A stretch of 64,000 nucleotides of DNA from Micromonospora zamorensis. GTDB taxonomy: Bacteria > Actinomycetota > Actinomycetes > Mycobacteriales > Micromonosporaceae. Positions 41,725-50,619 of this stretch are shown piece after piece. Position 1 is the stretch's first letter, and the number at the start of each line of letters is the position of its first letter. The translations under genes and the position numbers were made by a program. Under the pieces are notes generated by a model, which was not told the DNA's origin, made no database searches, and was given only the letters and a program-made list of their open reading frames with translations. The stretch spans positions 1,550,001 through 1,614,000 of the forward strand of contig NZ_LT607755.1 of the NCBI RefSeq assembly GCF_900090275.1. Reading direction: 5' to 3'.

Positions 41725-41778
41725 CCGCGCCACGGCCCCCGTTGGCGGCCCACCGATCGAACGGTGGACGCGCTGGTG

Positions 41779-42813
41779 TCAGTCTGCCGGCAGTGAGTTG
41801 ACCGTTGATGCCGGCCGGTTGACGATCCGCGCCGGATGCGAGCCGCCGTCGCGGTGTTCCTGCGGGCTCACCCCGTATGCCGCCCGGAACGCCCGGCTGA
41901 AATGAGCTTTGTCGGAAAACCCCCAACGCGCCGCGATGGTCTGTACGGGTTGGTTGCGCAGCGCCGGGTCGGACAGGTCACGCCGGCACCGGGCCAGTCG
42001 CAGACCCCGGACGTACGACGCCACGGTGGTGTGCTCGGCCTCGAACAGCCGGTGCAGCGACCGCACCGAGATGTGGTGGGCGTCGGCGAGGACCTGTGGG
42101 CCGAGCGTCGCGTCACCGAGGTGCCGGTGGACGTACGCCTGCACCTGGGTGAGCAGCGCCCGTCGGCGGACCTCGGTGGGCACGGCGTCCTCGGCGACCA
42201 GGTGCCGGCCGAGCATGGTGGTGGCCAGGTCCAGTCCCACGGTGCCGAGCCGGCTGGCGTCGGCGGCATGGTACTGCTCGGGATGCCCGGTCACCTGCAA
42301 CAGGAACTGCGCCAGCAGCGCCCCGATCCCCTCGCTGCCGGACATCCGACCGCCGTAGAGCGCGGCCATCCGCTGCGGGGGCAACGGCAGCGCGGCGTGC
42401 GGGATCAACGTGATGATCGAGCTCGCCTGGTCCCGCTCCGGCTCGGTCGCGTGGTGGCAGACGTCGTGCGGTCGGGACCCGTCGTAGAAGGTGAACTCGC
42501 CGGCCAGGATCTCGCTGCGGCGACCGTCCTGGCTGGACGTGCCGATGCCGCCGGTGGTGAGGGCGAGGATGTACAGCTCCGGGTCGGACTGGCGGACCAG
42601 CTTGCGGGTGCGGGTGGCGTCCAGCGACGGGTACTGGTATTCCACCAGCTGGATCGGGCCCAGCTCGATGAAGTCGGCGCGGGCGGCGAAGTCGTCGGCG
42701 TGCGCGGACTGGATGCGCAGCGGCGCGGAGGTGCGCGCGACGAGGTCGAGCCACATCCCGAACCGCTCGCCCGGGGGCAGGACCGTGGTGTCGATGGTGT
42801 CTCTCGGCAGCAT
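41779..42813 (-). CDS. AraC family transcriptional regulator
   Basis: 344 residues. The N-terminal half is a cupin-like sensor (FIELGPIQLVEYQYPSLDATRTRKLVRQSDPELYILALTTGG) of the AraC-binding-like type. The C-terminal HTH pair has HISVRSLHRLFEAEHTTVASYVRGLRL and ARWGFSDKAHFSRAFRAAYGVSPQEHR. Likely activates or represses its own region; the ligand is not known. Follows the TetR gene by 9 bases on the same strand, so both regulators form one operon opposite the efflux gene. Confidence 0.9.
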   Translation of the reverse strand: MLPRDTIDTTVLPPGERFGMWLDLVARTSAPLRIQSAHADDFAARADFIELGPIQLVEYQYPSLDATRTRKLVRQSDPELYILALTTGGIGTSSQDGRRSEILAGEFTFYDGSRPHDVCHHATEPERDQASSIITLIPHAALPLPPQRMAALYGGRMSGSEGIGALLAQFLLQVTGHPEQYHAADASRLGTVGLDLATTMLGRHLVAEDAVPTEVRRRALLTQVQAYVHRHLGDATLGPQVLADAHHISVRSLHRLFEAEHTTVASYVRGLRLARCRRDLSDPALRNQPVQTIAARWGFSDKAHFSRAFRAAYGVSPQEHRDGGSHPARIVNRPASTVNSLPAD

Positions 42814-42822
42814 CCGGTTCCC

Positions 42823-43584
42823 TCAGTTGGCTCGGCGCTGGATCAGGGCCTCGACGCCGTCGAGGATCCGGTCCAGGCCGAAGGCGAACTCGTCGTCGGG
42901 GTCGTCGTCCTGGGTGAGCACGCCGGCGGTCAGGACCCGGTGCAGCGCCGGAAAGCGGGCCGGGTCGATGAGTCGGGCCACCGTCCGACCGTACGCCGGC
43001 ATCATCTCGCTGGGCGCGACGCCGGCGGCCTTGCTGCCCTCGGCCACCTGCGACGTGAGGGTGGCCTCGTTGCGGACGTACCCGGTGAGCAGCAGCAGCA
43101 CTGACATCTTCTCGCCCTCACCGAGGGCGGTGCCGTCGAGGCAGCGCAGCCCGTCCTCCATCCAGCCGAGCTGCTGCGGGGTGATCGGCGGGCCGGTGAT
43201 CGGCACGTGCAGCAACCAGGCGCGGTGCCGCAGCACCCTGTGCTCGGCCCAGGCCCACCGGGTCAGGCCGGCGCGCCAGTCGGCCTCCGGCGGAGGCGGT
43301 CCCGGCGACGGGCCGTAGCCGGTGTCCACCATGAGCATCAGCAGCTCGTCCTTCGAGCCGACGTAGCGGTAGAGGGCCATGGTGGCGGCGCCCAGCTCCT
43401 TGGCGACCCGGCTCATGGAGACGGCTGCCAGCCCGTCGGCGTCGGCCACCCGTACGGCGGCGTCCACGATGGCGGGCACGCTCATCCCCGGCCGGGGGCC
43501 CTTGGGTGGTCGTTCCCGCAGCCCCCAGGCGCTCTCGATGGAGGCCGGGATCGCCGGCCCGCTGTCGTCCGTCTGTGCCGCCAC
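42823..43584 (-). CDS. TetR family repressor (TetR_C1 type)
   Basis: 253 residues. The GTG at 43584 is chosen over an ATG 21 bases upstream because AGGAGG lies 5-6 bases ahead. HTH: VPAIVDAAVRVADADGLAAVSMSRVAKELGAATMALYRYVGSKDELL, then the VDTGYG block and WRAGLTRWAWAEHRVLRHRAWLLHVPI of the tetracycline-repressor-like C-terminal domain. Divergent from a DHA2 efflux pump with two palindromes between them: the classic repressor/pump pair. Ligand unknown, probably a pump substrate. Confidence 0.92.
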   Translation of the reverse strand: MAAQTDDSGPAIPASIESAWGLRERPPKGPRPGMSVPAIVDAAVRVADADGLAAVSMSRVAKELGAATMALYRYVGSKDELLMLMVDTGYGPSPGPPPPEADWRAGLTRWAWAEHRVLRHRAWLLHVPITGPPITPQQLGWMEDGLRCLDGTALGEGEKMSVLLLLTGYVRNEATLTSQVAEGSKAAGVAPSEMMPAYGRTVARLIDPARFPALHRVLTAGVLTQDDDPDDEFAFGLDRILDGVEALIQRRAN

Positions 43585-43610
43585 ATTTCCTCCTTGCCTC
43601 GCCATCCTAG

Positions 43611-43654
43611 TTCTGCGTATGGTCTACGCATAACAGCGTACGACATACGCAGAA
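43611..43654. promoter_or_regulatory. Twin TetR operators
   Basis: Site 1 is TGCGTA-TGGTC-TACGCA (43614-43630). Site 2 is GCGTA-CGACA-TACGC (43636-43650). Centres lie 21 bases apart, two helical turns, on one DNA face. The whole block is also a larger palindrome (TTCTGCGTATG...CATACGCAGAA). It sits between the tetR GTG and the efflux ATG and so can block both promoters. Confidence 0.8.
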
Positions 43655-43666
43655 GGGGGACTGGTC

Positions 43667-45253
43667 ATGATGGCGACGACCACACCGGCACCACGGGCGG
43701 GCCGACGGGAGTGGATCGGGTTCACGGTGCTGATGCTGCCGCTGCTCCTGGTCTCGATGGACGTGTCGGTGCTCTACTTCGCGGTGCCGTTCATCAGCGA
43801 GGAGCTGCGCCCCACGGCCACCCAGCAGCTCTGGATCTTCGACATCTACGGCTTCGTGCTGGCCGGGCTGCTCATCACCATGGGTGCTCTGGGCGACCGG
43901 ATCGGGCGACGCCGGCTCCTGCTGATCGGCGCCGCCGCGTTCGGGGCGGCGTCGCTGCTGGCCGCGTACGCCGACAGCGCCGCAACGCTGATCGCCGCGC
44001 GCGCCGTGCTCGGCATCGGTGGGGCCACCCTGATGCCGTCCACGCTCGCCCTGGTGCGCAACCTGTTCCACGACGCCAAGCAGCGGGGCACCGCCATCGG
44101 CATCTGGACCGCCACTCTCACCGGCGGCATCGCGCTCGGCCCGGTGCTCAGCGGCATCCTGCTGGAGCACTTCTGGTGGGGCTCGATCTTCCTGATCAAC
44201 ATCCCGGCGATGCTGATGCTGCTCCTGCTCGCCCCGGTCCTCGTGCCGGAGTCACGCAACCCGGCGACCGGGCGGTTCGACCTGTTCAGCGCCGCGCTGT
44301 CCCTCGGCGCGCTGCTGCCGGTGATCTACGGCATCAAGGAGATGGCCCGCGACGGCCTCAGCCCGGCGCGGGTGCTCGCCATCGTCGCCGGTCTGCTGAT
44401 GGGCGCGCTGTTCCTGCACCGGCAGCGGACCCGGGCGTACCCGATGATCGACCTCGCGTTGTTCCGTCGCCGCGGCTTCGCCGGCTCGCTCGCGGTCAAC
44501 CTGCTGGCGATGTTCGCGCTGGTCGGCTTCGCCATCTTCACCACCCAGCACCTCCAGTTGGTGCTCGGCCTGAGCCCGCTGCGAGCGGCACTGTGGAGCC
44601 TGGTGCCGTCCCTCGCTGTGGGCGGTGTGGCGCCGGCCGCCGCCGCGCTCGCCCAGCGCGTCGAGCGGGCGTACCTGATCGGAGCGGGGTTCGGGATCGC
44701 CGTGCTCGGCTTCGCGGTGCTGACCCGTGTCACGCCGGAGTCGCCGCTGTGGCTGCTGCTCGTCGGCGCCAGTGTCTACGCCGGTGGCCTGGTGATGGTG
44801 ATGTCGCTCGTCACCGAGCTGGTCCTCGGCGCGGCGCCGCCCGAGCAGGCCGGAGTCGCGTCGGCGCTGACCGAGTCCAGCAGTGAGCTGGGCGGCGCGC
44901 TGGGAATGGCGATCCTCGGCAGCGTGGGCGCGGCGGTCTACCGGCGCGAGATCCTCGACGGCCTGCCGGCGGGGTTGCCCGCCGACAGCGGTGACGCTGC
45001 CCGGGAGACCCTGGGCGGCGCGCTCGCGGTGGCCCAGGAGTTGCCGGCGGATCTGGCCGACGCGGTGCTGCACGCCGCCCGGGTCGCGTTCACCGACGGG
45101 TTGCACCTCGCGGCGGTCGCCGCCATGGTGGCGATGGTGCTGGGCGCGGTCGCCGCGCTGGTCACGCTGCGCGGCGCCCAGCCGGCCGACCCGACCGCGG
45201 CGCTCCCGAGCGACCCGACGCCGACCGCGCTGCCGGCGCCGGCCGAGGCGTAG
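43667..45253 (+). CDS. DHA2-family MFS multidrug efflux pump
   Basis: 528 residues, 14 hydrophobic segments. Motif A-like region GALGDRIGRRRLLLIGA after helix 2, VSMDVSVLYFAVPFISEEL in helix 1, and helix 5 GTAIGIWTATLTGGIALGPVLSGILLEHFWW (motif C of drug:H+ antiporters). AEAGVASALTESSSELGGALGMAILG-type helix 13/14 region is present, and the tail is proline-rich. EmrB/QacA-type exporter of toxic compounds. GGGGGA site precedes two adjacent ATGs. Confidence 0.92.
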   Translation: MMATTTPAPRAGRREWIGFTVLMLPLLLVSMDVSVLYFAVPFISEELRPTATQQLWIFDIYGFVLAGLLITMGALGDRIGRRRLLLIGAAAFGAASLLAAYADSAATLIAARAVLGIGGATLMPSTLALVRNLFHDAKQRGTAIGIWTATLTGGIALGPVLSGILLEHFWWGSIFLINIPAMLMLLLLAPVLVPESRNPATGRFDLFSAALSLGALLPVIYGIKEMARDGLSPARVLAIVAGLLMGALFLHRQRTRAYPMIDLALFRRRGFAGSLAVNLLAMFALVGFAIFTTQHLQLVLGLSPLRAALWSLVPSLAVGGVAPAAAALAQRVERAYLIGAGFGIAVLGFAVLTRVTPESPLWLLLVGASVYAGGLVMVMSLVTELVLGAAPPEQAGVASALTESSSELGGALGMAILGSVGAAVYRREILDGLPAGLPADSGDAARETLGGALAVAQELPADLADAVLHAARVAFTDGLHLAAVAAMVAMVLGAVAALVTLRGAQPADPTAALPSDPTPTALPAPAEA

Positions 45254-45263
45254 CCGCCCCAAA

Positions 45264-45340
45264 TGATCGACTCGGTTTCCCGGAAGTCGGGGCGTCCCGA
45301 ACGCGGGGATGCCACGGTTTCCAGGAAACCGAGTCGATCA
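45264..45340. repeat. Dispersed palindromic repeat, copy B
   Basis: Perfect 17-base arms TGATCGACTCGGTTTCC (45264-45280) and GGAAACCGAGTCGATCA (45324-45340). The 43-base centre contains GGGGCGTCCC and GGGATGCC. Best-preserved member of the family. Lies 10 bases after the efflux stop and before the stop of a convergent gene. Confidence 0.85.
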
Positions 45341-45390
45341 ACGTGGCGCACCACGGGCGGTCGCGCCACCAGGGTGGCTGCTCGGGGGCG

Positions 45391-45894
45391 TCAGTCGTTG
45401 AGCACGTGCGCGAGCCGGTCGCGGAAGCGCCGCTCGGAGTCGCTGACGGACTCGCCTCCGATGCCCAGCAGCCCACCACTGGACGCGGCGCCCACGACCT
45501 GCTCGGCGATCTTCACGAGCCAGTGCTTGTACGCACCGGCCTCGCCCTCGTCGACCCGGGCGGCCAGCAGCGCGGAGGCCTCGCCGGCGCGCAGCAGCAC
45601 GTCGTCGATCATGGCTTTCGGGTCGGTGGGCGCGATGACCGGCAGCTCCGCACCGGTCTCCGGGTCACCGACCCGGGTCACGATCTCGCCGGCCACGGCC
45701 GCGACCAGCGGGCTGGCCGACTCCCGGCCGGCGGCGATGGTCTCCAGGCCGGCAGCGGTCTCCGCCATGGTCCGGCGGGTGCCGTCGGACTCGGCGGCGC
45801 TCGCCGCGGTCAGAACCGACTGCGGCAGGCCGACCAGCAACCCCCACTCCCCATCGGAGAAACCGAAACCGGTGTACGCCGGCTGCTCGATCAC
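45391..45894 (-). CDS. Conserved hypothetical protein
   Basis: 167 residues, soluble, helical, rich in A, G and E. Landmarks: GFSDGEWGLLVGLPQSVLTAASAAESDG, TMAETAAGLETIAAGRES and a C-terminal GGESVSDSERRFRDRLAHVL. The repeating S/T-A-A helical segments suggest a four-helix bundle. No catalytic motif recognised and no family name known to me. No near neighbour on the same strand within 90 bases. Confidence 0.65.
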   Translation of the reverse strand: MIEQPAYTGFGFSDGEWGLLVGLPQSVLTAASAAESDGTRRTMAETAAGLETIAAGRESASPLVAAVAGEIVTRVGDPETGAELPVIAPTDPKAMIDDVLLRAGEASALLAARVDEGEAGAYKHWLVKIAEQVVGAASSGGLLGIGGESVSDSERRFRDRLAHVLND

Positions 45895-45982
45895 GGCAAT
45901 GCCCCTTCCGCCCTGCTCTGCTTGGTCACTCGGTGCTTCGCTTGGTCGATCAACGGGCCCGACAACGGGAGCCCGGGTCAGG

Positions 45983-47614
45983 CTAGTCCAGGGTCAACAG
46001 GCCCTGTTCGGACACCACGCGCACCGACAACGTCTTGTACCCGACCTCATCGAAGAGAACCGTCATCTTGTCCTCCTCGTAGGAGAGCACCATGCCGCGC
46101 CCCCACTCCGGGTGACGCACCTGGCTGTGCACCGGGAACGGCCCGACCGCACCCTGGTCGGCCACGCTGGTGCCGTTGTGGCAGTTGTCGCAGTGGCCGC
46201 ACACCTGCGTCATCTGCTCGCCGAAGTAGGCCAGCAGCGTCTGCCCCCGGCAGGCGGTGGTCTCGGCGAAGGCCCGCATCATGTCCGTGCGGGACCGGGT
46301 CACCGTCTGCTGGCGCTCCGCCTCGGCCAGTGCCGCCGCGGCGGCGTCCGCCGGGGCGGGGGAGTAGCGGGGAGCGCCGATGCGCTGCCGTGCGCGCGGC
46401 TCGGCGGCGCCGATCTGCTCCAGCAGGGAGAGGTACTGGCCCAGCTTGCGTGGCCCGAGGCCGGTGGTCTCGCGCAGCTCGGTCTTGGTGGCGGGCTTGC
46501 GGCGCAGCAGCGCGGCCAGGTCGCGCAGCTCGTCGACGTCGGGCAGGCCGCCGCTGAAGAACCGCTGCAGGCCCACGTCCTCGGCCTGCCAGAGCAGCAG
46601 CACCCGGGCCGGTTGCCCGTCGCGACCTGCCCGGCCGATCTCCTGGAAGTAGCTGTCCGGTGAGTCGGGCAGCGCCATGTGGGCCACCCAGGCGATGTTC
46701 GGCTTGTCGATGCCCATGCCGAACGCCGACGTCGCCACCATGATGGGAACCTGGTCGGCGAGGAACGCCTCGTGCAGCTCAGCACGGGCGCCGGCCGCCA
46801 TTCCACCGTGGTAGAACTGCGCCGGGAAGCCGGCGTCGGTCAACCGGGTGGCCAGTTCCTCGGCGGCGCGGCGGGTCGGAACGTAGATGATCCCCGGCCG
46901 CTCGTCGTCGCTCAGCAGCGCGACCAGTCGCCGCCACCGGTAGTCCTCGGTCGGGCAGTGCGCGACCTCGAGGAACAGGTTCGACCGATCCAGCCCGGAG
47001 ACAACGACCTCCGGGTCGCGCAGCCGCAGCCGGGCGATGATGTCGTCGCGTACCGGAGGGGAGGCGGTGGCGGTCAGCGCGACCACCGGCGGCCGACCGA
47101 TGCCGTCGATGAGGTGCCCGAGCGCCAGGTAGTCGGGGCGGAAGTCGTGCCCCCACGCCGAGATGCAGTGCGCCTCGTCGATCGCCACCAGCGCCGGCTT
47201 CAGATCGGCGACCTCGGCCATCCGGTCCGGGTTGCTGAGCTGTTCCGGGGTGATGAACAGGAACTCCGCCCGGCCCTCGCGGATCTCGGTGATCGCCTCC
47301 GCCTGCTGGGTGGGCGACTCGTTCGAGCTGATCCGCACCGCCCGCAGCTCCGGGCGTTGCCGCTCGTTGAGGGAGGCGATCTGGTCCTGCTGGAGGGCCA
47401 GCAGTGGGGAGATCACCACGGTGGGGCCGGGGATCAGGCTGGCCGGAATCTGGTAGATCGCCGACTTGCCGGCCCCGGTGGGCAACACCACCAGGGCGTC
47501 ACGTCGCTTCATGACCGCGCGCATGGCGGCCAGCTGGTTGGGCCTCAGCGCCTTCCAGCCGAAAAGGCTGCGGGCCGCGCGGCGCAACGTCATCGAATGC
47601 GTGGACAGTTTCAT
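45983..47614 (-). CDS. recQ: RecQ-family ATP-dependent DNA helicase
   Basis: 543 residues. Walker A LPTGAGKSAIYQIP, motif II VAIDEAHCISAWGHDFRPDY (DEAH), motif III LTATASP, and helicase C-terminal motifs VATSAFGMGIDKPNIAWVAH and QEIGRAGRDGQPA. Zinc-binding region: C-x16-CGHCDNC at about 486-510, as in RecQ. Unwinds 3'-5' DNA in repair and fork restart. Shorter than E. coli RecQ (about 610) and without an HRDC domain. The start is uncertain among ATGs at 47614, 47593 and 47668. Confidence 0.9.
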   Translation of the reverse strand: MKLSTHSMTLRRAARSLFGWKALRPNQLAAMRAVMKRRDALVVLPTGAGKSAIYQIPASLIPGPTVVISPLLALQQDQIASLNERQRPELRAVRISSNESPTQQAEAITEIREGRAEFLFITPEQLSNPDRMAEVADLKPALVAIDEAHCISAWGHDFRPDYLALGHLIDGIGRPPVVALTATASPPVRDDIIARLRLRDPEVVVSGLDRSNLFLEVAHCPTEDYRWRRLVALLSDDERPGIIYVPTRRAAEELATRLTDAGFPAQFYHGGMAAGARAELHEAFLADQVPIMVATSAFGMGIDKPNIAWVAHMALPDSPDSYFQEIGRAGRDGQPARVLLLWQAEDVGLQRFFSGGLPDVDELRDLAALLRRKPATKTELRETTGLGPRKLGQYLSLLEQIGAAEPRARQRIGAPRYSPAPADAAAAALAEAERQQTVTRSRTDMMRAFAETTACRGQTLLAYFGEQMTQVCGHCDNCHNGTSVADQGAVGPFPVHSQVRHPEWGRGMVLSYEEDKMTVLFDEVGYKTLSVRVVSEQGLLTLD

Positions 47615-47719
47615 CGAGGGCCGGAGGTACCCGAGCCCATGACCGCCGAAACGCATTCGGGCGATCATGGGCGGGGCATCGGCAATGTCCCTGGGTAGCC
47701 GGCTCGTCTGATCCGGGGC

Positions 47720-48670
47720 TCAGCGCAGGCGGGGCAGGACCTCGCGCTGGTACAGGTCGAACAGGCCCTGGTAGTGCGGGCCGGTGTTGGCCACGTACAC
47801 CTCGTCGAAGCCGGCCTTGGCGTACTTGTCGATCATTTCCAGGTGCGCGTCGACGCTGTTGCCGCAGACGAACGCGTCCCTGACCATCTCCGGCTTGACC
47901 AGCTCGGCGGCCTGCTCGAAGTGGCGCGGTGAGGGAAGCACCTGGGACAGCTCGCCCGGCACCCCCGCGTTCGGCCAGCGCTCGTACGCGATGCGCATGC
48001 CCTCGTCCTCGCTGTCCGCGTACGCCGCCTTGAAGCCGGCCTGGCACGGCTTGTCGCCGCCGCCGTTCTCGCGGAAGCGCCGGACCATCTCGCCGTCGGG
48101 CATGGTGCTCACGTAGCCGTCGCCGATCCGGGCGGCCAGGTCGATGGACTTGGGCCCGAAGCCGGAGACGTAGATCGGCGGGGGAGTGTCGGGCAGCGTG
48201 TAGATCCGGGCCTGCTCGACTGTGTAGTGCTTGCCGCGGTGGTTGACGAAGCCGCCGGCCCACAGCGCGCGCAGCACCTCGACGGCCTCCTCCAGCATCT
48301 CCAGGCGGACGTCGGCCTGCGGCCAGGCGTCACCGAAGATGTGCTCGTTGAGCGCCTCGCCGGTGCCGACGCCGAGCACGAACCGCCCGCCGTGCAGCAC
48401 CGCGCTGGTCGCCGCCGCCTGCGCGATCACGGCCGGGTGGATCCGCACGGTCGGGCAGGTCACCGCAGTGGTCACCGGGAGCGAGCAGACCTGGCTGAGC
48501 GCGCCGATCATCGACCAGACGAACGGGCTCTGGCCCTGCGCGTCCACCCACGGGTGGTAGTGGTCGGAGATCCACAGCGCCTCGAAGCCGGCCCGTTCGG
48601 CACCGCGCGCCTGCTCCAGCAGCTCGGCTGGCGTGAACTCCTCACTGGACAGAAAGTATCCGATCTTCAT
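47720..48670 (-). CDS. F420-dependent LLM-class oxidoreductase (TIGR03557 type)
   Basis: 316 residues, GGGGAA site. Luciferase-like TIM barrel: KIGYFLSSEEFTPAELLEQARGAERAGFEALWISDHYHPW, GVGTGEALNEHIFGDAWP, GFGPKSIDLAARIGDGY and VANTGPHYQGLFDLYQREVLPRL, matching the TIGR03557 F420-dependent clade in which the tail is conserved. Uses F420H2, typical of actinobacteria. Substrate unknown. Confidence 0.9.
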   Translation of the reverse strand: MKIGYFLSSEEFTPAELLEQARGAERAGFEALWISDHYHPWVDAQGQSPFVWSMIGALSQVCSLPVTTAVTCPTVRIHPAVIAQAAATSAVLHGGRFVLGVGTGEALNEHIFGDAWPQADVRLEMLEEAVEVLRALWAGGFVNHRGKHYTVEQARIYTLPDTPPPIYVSGFGPKSIDLAARIGDGYVSTMPDGEMVRRFRENGGGDKPCQAGFKAAYADSEDEGMRIAYERWPNAGVPGELSQVLPSPRHFEQAAELVKPEMVRDAFVCGNSVDAHLEMIDKYAKAGFDEVYVANTGPHYQGLFDLYQREVLPRLR

Positions 48671-48769
48671 CGTTTCCCCTTCGGCGCGCGAACCTGCTGA
48701 TGGGGAATGCCGTACCCCGGGCGCGGTCGGCCACACACGGCTCGCCGGGCCCGGATCGGTGTGCGGCGC

Positions 48770-48895
48770 TCAGCGTCGACCGAACATCGCCCGGATCGCG
48801 GCGAGCAGCAGCAGCGCGCCGACCACCAGGCCGAGCAGGCGTACGCCGGGGATGTCGGCCGGGCTCGTCGCGTCGGCCAGCAGGGCGGGGTCCAT
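48770..48895 (-). CDS. 41-residue membrane microprotein
   Basis: ATG with a GGGAG site 9 bases upstream. The product starts MDPALLADATSPADIPG, then has one hydrophobic helix (VRLLGLVVGALLLLAAIRAM) and ends FGRR. Third-position GC is high throughout. Similar in layout to the 42-residue protein at 7.6 kb but not in sequence. Divergent from the NagZ operon; function unknown. Confidence 0.6.
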   Translation of the reverse strand: MDPALLADATSPADIPGVRLLGLVVGALLLLAAIRAMFGRR

Positions 48896-48942
48896 CCCCG
48901 CACTCTCCCGGGGAGCGGGCCGCCAGGCAACTGTAAGGTTTA

Positions 48943-48971
48943 TTGACTATTGAATCGCCCGGTGTGACCAT
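48943..48971 (+). promoter_or_regulatory. Candidate promoter of the GH3 operon
   Basis: TTGACT at 48943-48948, a 17-base spacer, then GACCAT. It lies in the only AT-rich patch between the divergent genes (TAAGGTTTATTGACTATTGAAT), which may also carry the promoter of the 41-residue gene. Confidence 0.4.
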
Positions 48972-49034
48972 GGCATGACCGCCTGCCGGTGGCGGTGCGC
49001 CGAGGGCGCGCGAGAGATGGGGTACGGGGGCCGC

Positions 49035-49115
49035 ATGAGCGAGCGCGACCAGTGGTTTGACGGGGGCGCACCGACGCCGGTGCTGGAGACAGACCGTCCT
49101 GAGGGGGCGGTGTGA
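49035..49115 (+). CDS. 26-codon ORF overlapping the GH3 start
   Basis: Opens MSERDQWFDGGAPTPVLE and ends in GCGGTGTGA, whose GTG-TGA overlap contains the GTG start of the GH3 gene. This geometry fits translational coupling or a regulatory leader peptide. GC at third positions is high (about 20 of 25). It has a GGGGG stretch ahead of the ATG. No family known; may also be chance. Confidence 0.35.
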   Translation: MSERDQWFDGGAPTPVLETDRPEGAV

Positions 49116-50605
49116 CCGGGTCCGCCGGGCACCTCCCGGCGCTCGCCTCCGCCGTCCTGCAACCCGGGTTCGTCGGCACCACCCCGCCGCCGTGGGTGTG
49201 TCGCTGGCTCGGTGAGGGCCTCGGCGCGGTGGTGCTGTTCGCCCGCAACGTCGTCGACCCCGCGCAGGTGGCGGCACTCACCGCGACGCTGCGCGCAGAG
49301 CGGCCGGACGTCATCGTGGCGATCGACGAGGAGGCCGGCGACGTCACCCGACTCGAGTCGGTGCACGGCAGCACCCGGCCCGGCAACTTCGCCCTCGGCG
49401 CCGTCGACGACCCGGCGCTGACCGAGGCGGTCGCCCGGGACCTCGGTGTCGAGCTGGCCGCCGCGGGGGTCACCCTCAACTACGCCCCGGACGCCGACGT
49501 CAACTCCAACCCGGAGAACCCGGTGATCGGCGTGCGGTCCTTCGGCGCCGACCCGGCGCTGGTCGCCCGGCACACCGCCGCCTGGGTACGCGGCCTCCAG
49601 GCCGGCGGTGTCGCGGCCTGCGCCAAGCACTTCCCCGGCCACGGCGACACCCGCGTCGACTCACACCATGACCTGCCCCGCATCACCGCCGACCGGGCCC
49701 GGCTGGACGCCTGCGAGCTGGCCCCGTTCCGGGCCGCCGTGGCCGCCGGGGTGCAGGCGGTGATGACCGGCCACCTGCTGGTGCCGGCTCTGGATCCGGA
49801 GCTGCCGGCCACGCTGAGTCAGCGCATCCTGGGTGGGCTGCTCCGCGACGAGATGGGCTTCTCCGGCGTGGTGGTGACCGACGCGGTGGAGATGCGCGCG
49901 GTCGCCGACCGCTACGGCTTCGCCGGGGCGACGGTTCGCGCCCTCGCCGCCGGAGCCGACGCGATCTGCGTCGGTGGCGAACGGGCCGACGAGCAGGCGG
50001 TGCGCGAGCTGCGCGACGCCATCGTGGCCGCGGTCGTCTCCGGTGAGCTGCCCGAGGAACGACTCGCCGAGGCGGCCAAGCGGGTCGGGCAACTCGCCGC
50101 CTGGACGATGGCCGCCGCCCGCACCGCCGGGTCGGCCGGAGTGCGCGGCGCCGCCGACGTCGGGCTGGTCGCCGCCCGCCGGGCCGTTCGGGTCACCACC
50201 GCCCGGGCCGCGGCCGGGGCGCTGCCGTTGACCCGCGCGGCGCACGTCGTCGAGTTCGAGCCGCTGCGCAACATCGCCATCGGCGCGGAGACCCCGTGGG
50301 GCATCGGCGCGCCACTGGGCGAGCTGCTGCCCGGCACCAGCACGGTCCGCTACGCCGAGCCCGACGTGCCGGCCGATCCGGGCGCCGGGGCCGGCACCCG
50401 CCCCCTGGTCCTGGTGGTCCGCGACCTGCACCGGCACCACTGGATGCGCTCTGCCGTGCAACGCGCGCTGGCCGTCCGCCCCGACGCGGTAGTGGTCGAG
50501 CTGGGCGTGCCGGAGCTGGTGACCGGGTCGGTGCACCTGGCCACCCACGGCGCGACCCGGGCCAGTGGCCGGGCCGCCGCCGAGGTGCTGACCGGCACCC
50601 GCTGA
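49112..50605 (+). CDS. Glycoside hydrolase family 3, NagZ-like
   Basis: 497 residues, GTG start with GAGGGGG ahead. TIM-barrel N domain (about 10-330): GEGLGAVVLFARNVVDP, IAIDEEAGDVTRL-like segment, SNPENPVIGVRSFG, and the NagZ signature KHFPGHGDTRVDSHHDLP, which carries the His-Asp acid/base dyad. The nucleophile Asp is in VVVTDAVEMRAV. A C-terminal domain (about 335-497) of GH3 type follows. Removes N-acetylglucosamine from cell-wall fragments in recycling, in the cytoplasm; no signal peptide is visible. Confidence 0.9.
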   Translation: MTGSAGHLPALASAVLQPGFVGTTPPPWVCRWLGEGLGAVVLFARNVVDPAQVAALTATLRAERPDVIVAIDEEAGDVTRLESVHGSTRPGNFALGAVDDPALTEAVARDLGVELAAAGVTLNYAPDADVNSNPENPVIGVRSFGADPALVARHTAAWVRGLQAGGVAACAKHFPGHGDTRVDSHHDLPRITADRARLDACELAPFRAAVAAGVQAVMTGHLLVPALDPELPATLSQRILGGLLRDEMGFSGVVVTDAVEMRAVADRYGFAGATVRALAAGADAICVGGERADEQAVRELRDAIVAAVVSGELPEERLAEAAKRVGQLAAWTMAAARTAGSAGVRGAADVGLVAARRAVRVTTARAAAGALPLTRAAHVVEFEPLRNIAIGAETPWGIGAPLGELLPGTSTVRYAEPDVPADPGAGAGTRPLVLVVRDLHRHHWMRSAVQRALAVRPDAVVVELGVPELVTGSVHLATHGATRASGRAAAEVLTGTR

Positions 50606-50619
50606 GCCGACCGTCCCGC

